DNA of 64,000 nucleotides from Treponema sp. (GTDB lineage: Bacteria; Spirochaetota; Spirochaetia; Treponematales; Breznakiellaceae): NCBI GenBank assembly GCA_031276295.1, contig JAISNI010000052.1, positions 1-64,000 on the forward strand. Direction: 5' to 3'. Position 1 is the stretch's first letter; every line of letters starts with the position of its first letter. The position numbers and the translations under genes are program-made. The notes under the pieces are model-generated. The model had not been told where the DNA came from. It did not search any database and saw nothing but the letters and a program-made list of their open reading frames with translations. Below are positions 23,870 to 30,197 of the stretch, piece after piece.

Positions 23870-24454
23870 TCATTTATCATTCCAGTTTTCCGCAATATCC
23901 AAAGTTACTGATTTAATGTTCCTAATCGTTTCAGCATCCAGATTACAGTCAGAAAAAGCATGGGCTTTAATTTTTTTTATTCTATCAGGGATTCCTTTTA
24001 TTGAACATAACTTTATACATTGAAAAAAAGCATAGTTGCCGATTGTACCAAGGCGCGATTTTCCTTCAATAAATACCTGTTCCAACTCTCGGCACGCCCA
24101 AAACGCCCCGTTATTATCCTCATCCTTGCTCTCATCCGGGTTATTGCCGATAAACTCAACGGAAGAGGGTATCAATACTTTTTTTATCCGGCTGCGCGCA
24201 AAACAATGGCCGGCAATCACACGGATATTCCCCGGCACAACGGCAATCTCTGAGTTGCCCTTATACTTTACTATAACATCCCCATCTATCTCAAATTGGG
24301 CAGGATCAAACAGTTTTTGCCGGAATTGATTGAGTTTCTGTTTGTATTGCTCTATATCGAATTCAGAAATCAAAGGGAATTGTAAGACTGAATTACCACA
24401 AAATTCACAGGTATCGCTATTTTCAGTATTAATACCGCAGACACCGCATTTCAT
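23870..24454 (-). CDS. Zinc-ribbon protein with BspA-type leucine-rich repeats
   Basis: 194 aa from the ATG at 24454; a GTG three codons earlier sits too close to GAGGTG. Residues 1-20 form a zinc ribbon (Cys3, Cys6, Cys16, Cys19), followed by FPLISEFDIEQYKQKL, near-identical in layout to the N-terminus of the FGE-fold protein at 19282. Residues about 60-190 carry LRR_5/BspA-like repeats (IRVIAGHCFARSRIKKVLIP, GTIGNYAFFQCIKL, IKKIKAHAFSDCNL). LRRs of this type bind proteins. So it looks like an alternative recognition protein built on the same adaptor head. It is the first gene of the three-gene minus-strand operon, 12 bases before the radical SAM gene. Confidence 0.75.
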   Translation of the reverse strand: MKCGVCGINTENSDTCEFCGNSVLQFPLISEFDIEQYKQKLNQFRQKLFDPAQFEIDGDVIVKYKGNSEIAVVPGNIRVIAGHCFARSRIKKVLIPSSVEFIGNNPDESKDEDNNGAFWACRELEQVFIEGKSRLGTIGNYAFFQCIKLCSIKGIPDRIKKIKAHAFSDCNLDAETIRNIKSVTLDIAENWNDK

Positions 24455-24512
24455 TGTAATCACCTCATTTAGACTTCGTTTTATAGAGTAATACCAAGAA
24501 TACTAACGATAG

Positions 24513-24541
24513 ATTATTGACAAGAAACCAAAAAGCGTCAA
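24513..24541 (-). promoter_or_regulatory. Promoter of the convergent three-gene operon
   Basis: On the minus strand TTGACG (24536-24541), a 17-bp spacer and AATAAT (24513-24518) predict a start near 24506 and a leader of about 50 nt before the zinc-ribbon/LRR gene. Confidence 0.55.
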
Positions 24542-24544
24542 CTT

Positions 24545-24578
24545 GGTAGGGGAAGCGGCTTGAACCTCTTCCCCTGCC
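24545..24578 (-). terminator. Hairpin between iorA and the accessory operon
   Basis: An 11-bp stem (AGGGGAAG/CTTCCCCT extended by three pairs, one a wobble) with a 12-nt loop lies immediately upstream of the operon promoter. It could end transcripts coming from iorA; the T-rich stretch on that strand is some 15 nt downstream, so termination is uncertain. The rest of 24579-24830 contains no gene I can support. Confidence 0.4.
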
Positions 24579-24830
24579 TTCCTGTTCGTATCTTCCGCCT
24601 TTTGGGCATTTTGTGTCAATCCCCCGTTGCATATTGGGTATTTGTACTATTCTTTCGGGGCTAGTATCCGGACACTAATGAAACGGTGAATTGATTTTTT
24701 CTTATTTCCTTTTTGCCCGCCCTCGCAATGTTACGCATTGCTTTATAAGGGACGGTCAACGTCATATCCGGCCAGAACGTTATATGCAATGCGCCCTAAA
24801 TTGCTTCCGATCAACCCGCTGTCTCCGTAC

Positions 24831-26510
24831 TTACCCCCTCTTCAACCGCTTCCGCGCCGCTTCCAGACATTCCCGTTTGAAGATAACAACGGAAACGCCG
24901 CGGTATTCCATTTCTTTTTTCAGAAGCGCGGCGTTTTCTTCAACAAACTGCTTCTTCGCCTCCAATTCTACAAGATGCTCCGGCGCTACGCCCAGGCCCA
25001 GGATAAGGCTCCGCAGTTTTGCGGACGGAATGATGGTTTCCTGGCAGCCGGTCATGGCGACAATAGAGTTGTCCAGGATGATGAGGGTCATAGGGGTATT
25101 GGCAGAAACCGCGTCGAGGAGGCCGGTCATACCTGAATGGAGGAAGGTTGAATCGCCTATGACGGCGGCGGCATAGGGAATGCCGGCTTCGGCTGCGCCC
25201 CGCGCCATACCGATGGACGCGCCCATGCAGACAATGGACTCTATGATCTGCCAGGGCGGGCTTGCACCCAGCGAGTAACATCCAATGTCGCTCGTCAGGG
25301 CCACCGAGGGATGATTCGGCGCGGGGTCCAGTTCTTCGGTAACTTTTTTGATAACCGTATAGCTGTCTCCATGAGGGCAGCCCGCGCAAAGCTGAGGGGG
25401 CCGGTTGGGTAGCCGCGGCGGTATTGATAGGGAGGAAAGAACAGTAGGCAGCGGAGGAAGCCCCAGGGCGGCGCGTACATTATCGGGATCAAGCTCTCCG
25501 GTACGGACAACAGGGCCAGGGCTTTTTCCGTCAAAATCTTTAAGTTTCCCGGCAATTTTGACGGTAAGGGGCAGTATCCCCCGGAGCTTCTCCTCGATAA
25601 AGGGCTGGCCTTCCTCAAGCAGCAATACTTTTTCCGCCTTTTCGCAGAGATTCCTGACGGCGTTAAGCGGCAGGGGATAGGCCCCGATGTGGAGCCGGGC
25701 CGGCGCTTTGCCGTGCAAGGCCGTGAGGTCTTCAAGATTCTCCTCGTAGTAGTTCCCGCCAAGGCCGGAAGTGATCACCGCAAAACTGGTATCACGGCCT
25801 TCCATTTCGAGCCTGTTTACCGGATGCGCATCCGACCATGCGGAGAGGCTTTCCTGTTTTTCTATAAGACGCGCGTAATTACGCCGCGCAAAAACAGGCA
25901 GAAGCATCCATTCGGTTTTATCCTTGATCTTGATACAGGGATTCTGTTCCCGTACCGGTTTCAGCACCACCGCCGCGCGGGCATGGGCAAGACGTGTCGT
26001 AAGCCGGATCATCACCGGTACATGGAAACGCTCGGAAATATCAAAGGCGTCCCTGGTCATGTCGTAGGCTTCCTGCTGATTGCGCGGTTCCAGGCACGGG
26101 ATCATGGCAAAGGATGCATAAAAGCGGGAATCCTGCTCATTCTGGGAACTGTGCATACCGGGATCATCGGCCGCCGCAATAACAAGGCCGCCGTGAATAC
26201 CAAGAAGGCTGCCGTTGATAAAGGGATCGGCGGCAACGTTAAGCCCCACGTGTTTCATGGTAACAAGGGCACGGTGTCCGGCAAAGGATGTTCCCAGCGC
26301 AGCTTCCGCCGCGGTCTTTTCGTTGGCGCACCAGCGCGCGCAAACCTCACCGTATTGCCCGCATTGGGCGATAAGGTATTCCATAATTTCGGTTGACGGC
26401 GTTCCAGGATACCCGTAAGCGGCGCTGAGCCCCGCGTGGAGGGCGCCTGCGGCAACCGCCTCGTCTCCCAGGTAGGCTTCGGTTTGTCCCGTGGAATTCG
26501 AATCGCTCAT
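24831..26510 (-). CDS. iorA: Indolepyruvate ferredoxin oxidoreductase alpha subunit, lacking its ferredoxin domain
   Basis: 559 aa from the ATG at 26510 (GGGGGGAGCT upstream). It has the 2-oxoacid oxidoreductase domain order: pyrimidine-binding domain (YLGDEAVAAGALHAGLSAAYGYPGTPSTEI), central domain, and TPP-binding domain (CAGCPHGDSY, GCYSLG, VIGDSTFLHSGMTGLLDA, DNSIVAMTGCQ). IorA normally ends in a two-4Fe-4S ferredoxin domain. Here the protein stops after VVIFKRECLEAARKRLKRG with no such cysteines, and no iorB gene is adjacent. The enzyme oxidatively decarboxylates aryl pyruvates to aryl-acetyl-CoA and reduced ferredoxin. Without the Fe-S domain, electrons must leave by another protein. 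Its start overlaps the Uma2-family gene by 4 bases. Confidence 0.85.
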   Translation of the reverse strand: MSDSNSTGQTEAYLGDEAVAAGALHAGLSAAYGYPGTPSTEIMEYLIAQCGQYGEVCARWCANEKTAAEAALGTSFAGHRALVTMKHVGLNVAADPFINGSLLGIHGGLVIAAADDPGMHSSQNEQDSRFYASFAMIPCLEPRNQQEAYDMTRDAFDISERFHVPVMIRLTTRLAHARAAVVLKPVREQNPCIKIKDKTEWMLLPVFARRNYARLIEKQESLSAWSDAHPVNRLEMEGRDTSFAVITSGLGGNYYEENLEDLTALHGKAPARLHIGAYPLPLNAVRNLCEKAEKVLLLEEGQPFIEEKLRGILPLTVKIAGKLKDFDGKSPGPVVRTGELDPDNVRAALGLPPLPTVLSSLSIPPRLPNRPPQLCAGCPHGDSYTVIKKVTEELDPAPNHPSVALTSDIGCYSLGASPPWQIIESIVCMGASIGMARGAAEAGIPYAAAVIGDSTFLHSGMTGLLDAVSANTPMTLIILDNSIVAMTGCQETIIPSAKLRSLILGLGVAPEHLVELEAKKQFVEENAALLKKEMEYRGVSVVIFKRECLEAARKRLKRG

Positions 26511-27097
26511 AGCTCCCCCCAAATGCTGTCAAAATCGATCCTCAATCCCGGTAGAATAGAGACATCCAGGGCCTGCGGATTTTCGTATACGGTAGAGATA
26601 TAATGGCCGCCCAGCGCCCCGTCCGCCTTTTCCAGAATATGCACCTGGATTATCCGTGTTTCCGTATCGATAAGCCAGTATTCCCGTACCCCCGCCTTGA
26701 GGTATTTATGGAACTTCAGGAGCATAACATTGCCGCTATTTGACGGAGAGAGTATCTCGATAACCATATCCGGCGCGCCGCGGCAGGAACGATTATCGGC
26801 AAGTTTGGATCTATCGCAGACCACCAGTATATCAGGCTGAACAATGGTGTCGTCGCTTTCATCTTCCTTTGGGAAAAGCCTTACGTCAAGGGGGGCCGCA
26901 AAGACCCGGCAGAGTTTTCCCTTGAGAAACATCCAAAATTGTCCGGACAGTTCCCTGCTGACGGTGTGATACGGTATCGTAGGGGCGGACATCATGTATG
27001 CCTCGCCGTCTATGATCTCATACCGTTCACCGGTATCCCATTCAAGATAATCCGCGTAGGAATAGTGGATATCCTCTTTTTCAAACGCTGTTGACAT
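26507..27097 (-). CDS. Uma2-family (DUF820) putative PD-(D/E)xK nuclease
   Basis: 196 aa. Typical Uma2 landmarks are YEIIDGEAYMMSAPT, VQPDILVVCD (the metal-binding Asp), DMVIEILSPSN (the acidic ExL pair) and KFHKYLKAGVREYWLID (the basic residue region). The fold is a restriction-endonuclease-like core. The family is abundant in cyanobacteria and other environmental bacteria, but its biological role is not established. It is not linked to a methyltransferase here. A 4-base overlap with iorA suggests co-transcription, which is odd for a nuclease-like protein. Confidence 0.8.
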   Translation of the reverse strand: MSTAFEKEDIHYSYADYLEWDTGERYEIIDGEAYMMSAPTIPYHTVSRELSGQFWMFLKGKLCRVFAAPLDVRLFPKEDESDDTIVQPDILVVCDRSKLADNRSCRGAPDMVIEILSPSNSGNVMLLKFHKYLKAGVREYWLIDTETRIIQVHILEKADGALGGHYISTVYENPQALDVSILPGLRIDFDSIWGEL

Positions 27098-27138
27098 ATA
27101 ATCTCCTCTATAAATAGTATACTCGGTTAGAGCGCCTC

Positions 27139-28629
27139 TTAAATTCCCTCAAACGCTTTATTCAACAACGCCTTTTCCGGCGGAAGGGTAAAGCGTGAGA
27201 CAAGAGGGATCACGATAAAGGGTACGACTATAGCAATGGATGCCGCAAGCGGAGAGCGGGACGCGCCCAGGATGAAGAAGAGGCTTATGTCGGTGATCAT
27301 GCCGGCAAGGAGTCCCGCGTAAGCGCCGGTTTTGGTAACCCGTTTGCTGTAGAGCCCCAGAATATAGGGCGCCGCAAACGAGCCTGATACAACACCCCAG
27401 CTTAAAGACATAAGCGTTACGATAAAGCCTATCTGAAAGCGTGATATAAAGTAGGAAACAATGACAAAAATTGCCGAAAGGAAGCGCATCATGGCTACCG
27501 ACCTGTCCTTACCGCTCTTTGCTTCCAGGCGCGACGGGTACAGGTCTATGGCAACGGAGGATGAAGATACCAGCACCAGGGAGGAAAGCGTGGACATTGA
27601 TGCGGAGAGTACCAGGAGAAGGATGAGGGCCAGGAGTACCTGTAGATTACCGGTGAACTGCTGGGTCAGAAGCGTTGGTACTATAGAATCGTAGAAGATG
27701 GTACTGCCCTCTTTAAGGCGGTTTGCGATCAGGGATGCCTCGTCGGGGAAGAACACATGGGCGTAAGTACCGGTAAGGTATGCAGAGACCCCTATCACCA
27801 GCGCGAAAACCGTCGTAACAATGGCGGCGCGGGGAATGACCTTCTCGCTTTTTATTGCGTAAAATTTCTGCGTCATCTGGGGAAGGCCCCAGGTACCGAA
27901 GCTGGTCATAAACACCAGGGAGACGACGGTCAACAGGGAAGGCTGCATTTCAGGCGGAACATGCACCTGGTAGTTGGCGCTTATCTTGTTTATCATCGAC
28001 GTAAGCCCGCCGCCCTGTCCGGTAAGAATGGCAATCATGGCTATGGCCCCGCAGAACATGATGATGCCCTGTATAAAATCGGTAACGGCTATAGCGAAAT
28101 AGCCCCCCAGGATAAGGTAAACGCCGGTAAAGCCTATCATAATAAGGAGGGCAATATCGTAATCTATATTGAAAACCGCTTCAAAGAGGTGCCCCAAGCC
28201 CTTAAATACCGAAGCGGAATAGGGGAGGAGAAAGAAGAAGATGATGGACGCTGCTATCGGTTTAAGATGCGTCGCGCCGTAACGTTCCTGAAGGAATTCC
28301 GGCATAGTCATGGCATCCAGGTTCTGGGTCATACGCCGTGTTCTCCGCGCCAGCAGTAACCAGGCCGCGCAGGCGCCGATGAAAGCGTTCCCCAAGGCTA
28401 TCCAAAGCGCGTTAAGGCCGAACTGCCAGCCCTGCGCACCGGCAAAACCGATAAAAATAACCGCGGAAAAGTAAGAAGTACCGTAAGCCACCGCAGAAAC
28501 CCAAGGCCCCATGGACCTGCCGCCCAGAAAAAAATCGCCCAAGGTCTTTGTTTTCCTCATGCCCCATATTCCCACGCCCGTCATAAGGGCCAGGAAAAGT
28601 ACCAGAAAAACAATTCCAATTCCTACCAT
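27139..28629 (-). CDS. Sodium:solute symporter (SSS family, PutP-like)
   Basis: 496 aa with about 13 hydrophobic helices. N-terminal GDFFLGGRSMGPWVSAVAYGTSYFSAVIFIGFAG is the characteristic first-helix pair that coordinates sodium in this family. The segment LLVLSASMSTLSSLVLVSSSSVAIDLY matches the conserved TM8-9 region containing the second sodium site serines. PutP carries proline, while relatives carry other amino acids, sugars or organic acids, so the solute is undetermined. It is a separate transcription unit upstream of Uma2 on the same strand with a 41-bp gap. Confidence 0.88.
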   Translation of the reverse strand: MVGIGIVFLVLFLALMTGVGIWGMRKTKTLGDFFLGGRSMGPWVSAVAYGTSYFSAVIFIGFAGAQGWQFGLNALWIALGNAFIGACAAWLLLARRTRRMTQNLDAMTMPEFLQERYGATHLKPIAASIIFFFLLPYSASVFKGLGHLFEAVFNIDYDIALLIMIGFTGVYLILGGYFAIAVTDFIQGIIMFCGAIAMIAILTGQGGGLTSMINKISANYQVHVPPEMQPSLLTVVSLVFMTSFGTWGLPQMTQKFYAIKSEKVIPRAAIVTTVFALVIGVSAYLTGTYAHVFFPDEASLIANRLKEGSTIFYDSIVPTLLTQQFTGNLQVLLALILLLVLSASMSTLSSLVLVSSSSVAIDLYPSRLEAKSGKDRSVAMMRFLSAIFVIVSYFISRFQIGFIVTLMSLSWGVVSGSFAAPYILGLYSKRVTKTGAYAGLLAGMITDISLFFILGASRSPLAASIAIVVPFIVIPLVSRFTLPPEKALLNKAFEGI

Positions 28630-28885
28630 AAATACAATCCTTATCTTATAAATTAGTCCACTATCCTAGCATGAGATACGAAAACTACTCAAGATAGTTG
28701 TTGGAGCGTTAGCGCGTCCTCTTAGCTATTCTGTAAGGATTTTGGGTAGTGGACAGGCTGCTCCCGCTCCGCTCCGGCTCGGCCCCAAACTCTGGACGGA
28801 ACCGGCGGTTTCTCAACATTTTTTTATAATAAACGCACATAGGGGACATTTCTATTGGTCGTTGACAAATCTTCCCCCCGGCCGA

Positions 28886-28914
28886 TTGACAAGCCGCGTT
28901 ATTTTTGCTAAGAT
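28886..28914 (+). promoter_or_regulatory. Promoter of tRNA-Met
   Basis: A perfect TTGACA (28886-28891), 17 bp and TAAGAT (28909-28914) place the start near 28921, seven bases before the mature tRNA. Confidence 0.8.
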
Positions 28915-28927
28915 AAAAACAGTTTAG

Positions 28928-29000
28928 GGCGGCATAGCTCAGTTGGTAGAGCAAACGGCTCATATCCGTTCGGTCATAGGTCCGAGTCCTATTGCCGCTA
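28928..29000 (+). tRNA. tRNA-Met (CAT)
   Basis: 73 nt cloverleaf. The acceptor GGCGGCA pairs with TGCCGCT, with A as discriminator. The D-arm is GCTCAGTTGGTAGAGC. The anticodon stem AACGG/CCGTT encloses loop CTCATAT with anticodon CAT, and the T-arm contains GGTCCGAGTCC. A mature initiator tRNA would have three G-C pairs at the base of the anticodon stem, so this is an elongator Met or a CAT-reading Ile tRNA. CCA is not encoded. Confidence 0.92.
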
Positions 29001-29006
29001 AACAGC

Positions 29007-29036
29007 AAGGCCCCGTTGCATGACGGGGCCTTTTCA
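29007..29036 (+). terminator. Rho-independent terminator of tRNA-Met
   Basis: AAGGCCCCGT and ACGGGGCCTT form a perfect 10-bp stem with a 6-nt loop followed by TTTTCATTTT. It overlaps the 3' end of the convergent adenylate cyclase gene and may serve both strands. Confidence 0.88.
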
Positions 29037-30197
29037 TTTTGAAACAGATTCGGATCCTGTCTGCGCTTCGGCGTGAGGGGCTATTTCTTCCCTGCTGGCA
29101 TTGAGTCCATAGATCAGAATAGATCCTTCCCTGCCCCGGAGTTTGCCGGAAAAAACTTTGCGGCAGGGGTAATCATCTTTAACCTCGCGGTAAGTTTCTT
29201 CGTCCATCAGGACTTTTTCAGGGGCGGACTTGGTGAGTATTTGAAGCCGGCTTGCGATATTTACCGCATCCCCCAGTACGGTATATTCCTGGCGGTGTAC
29301 CGAGCCTATGACCCCGGCAAAGACCGTTCCGGTGGCAAGGCCTATACCTGCTCTGAGCGGCTCTTTAAGGTAATCGGGCCTTACGTCGTTGAATGTCTTG
29401 AGGTAATTGTACATTTCCCCGGCTGCCTGCACCGCGTTGAGCGCATCGTTCTTCGTGGAGATTGGCGCGCCGAAGGTAGCCATAAGGCCGTCTCCTATAA
29501 GTTTGTTCACCGAGCCCCGGCAACCGTAAACCAGGTCCATAATATCGGTAAGTACATCGTTAAGTAAGCCCGCAAATGCGTCCGGCGTAAGACTTTCGCC
29601 TAAAAGGGTGGATCTCCGTATATCAAAAAAGAGAATGGTAACTCTGCGCTTGGCGGTTTCCAGGGGATTGTTACCGGTCCGCTTAACGTACTCCACCACG
29701 TCATCGCTCATATAGCGGGAAAGGAGCATGGTATCGGAGATAAGATTCTTCCGCTCCTCTTTGAGCTGCTGCCGTTCGGTTTTAAGCTGATTAAAAAAAT
29801 TTTTAAAGGATTCGATTACATCACTGCGGGACCGGATGATCCCGTGGTAGCCTGAAATGGTTCCATTCTGCTTCCAGACTATTGCATCAAGGAGGCAGGG
29901 GAGAGGGCTTCCGTCCTTGCGTTTGAGTACCAGGGGATACTGGTGAACCACGCCCTTTTCTCCGATTATTTTCTGATATACGGCCCGGTCTTCGCTTACG
30001 TGAAAGGTATCAATTACCCCTATGGTAAAGATTTCTTCCCTGGTATAACCGAGCAGAGTCTCAAAAGAATGGTTGAATTCCAAAAATTTTCCGCCAACGG
30101 AAGTGATAAACATAGCTTCCTGGGAATAACGGAAAAATGTCTCAAAAAGACGATAATTCCAGCTCGCTTCTCCTATATCGGGGTATTCATTCATCAA
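29034..30197 (-). CDS. PAS-domain adenylate cyclase (class III)
   Basis: 387 aa. Residues about 20-135 form a PAS sensor domain (FFRYSQEAMFITSVGGKFLEFN, LLGYTREEIF), then a short coiled linker and a class III cyclase domain from about 180. Catalytic features are visible: FFDIRRST with the first metal Asp, KLIGDGLMATFG with the second metal Asp and the adenine-selecting Lys, and LGDAVNIASRLQ with the adenine-contacting Asp and the transition-state Asn/Arg. It should make cAMP from ATP under control of the PAS ligand or an upstream signal. Its start overlaps the Amt/kinase gene by 4 bases (ATGA), so it is the last gene of a four-gene signalling operon. Confidence 0.9.
   Translation of the reverse strand: MMNEYPDIGEASWNYRLFETFFRYSQEAMFITSVGGKFLEFNHSFETLLGYTREEIFTIGVIDTFHVSEDRAVYQKIIGEKGVVHQYPLVLKRKDGSPLPCLLDAIVWKQNGTISGYHGIIRSRSDVIESFKNFFNQLKTERQQLKEERKNLISDTMLLSRYMSDDVVEYVKRTGNNPLETAKRRVTILFFDIRRSTLLGESLTPDAFAGLLNDVLTDIMDLVYGCRGSVNKLIGDGLMATFGAPISTKNDALNAVQAAGEMYNYLKTFNDVRPDYLKEPLRAGIGLATGTVFAGVIGSVHRQEYTVLGDAVNIASRLQILTKSAPEKVLMDEETYREVKDDYPCRKVFSGKLRGREGSILIYGLNASREEIAPHAEAQTGSESVSK

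Noticed and set aside
24700..24810. GTTATATGC/AACGTT words resembling integron attC sites
   Set aside because: The core does not fit GTTRRRY/RYYYAAC, no folded attC arm pair is seen, and there is no cassette array or integrase.
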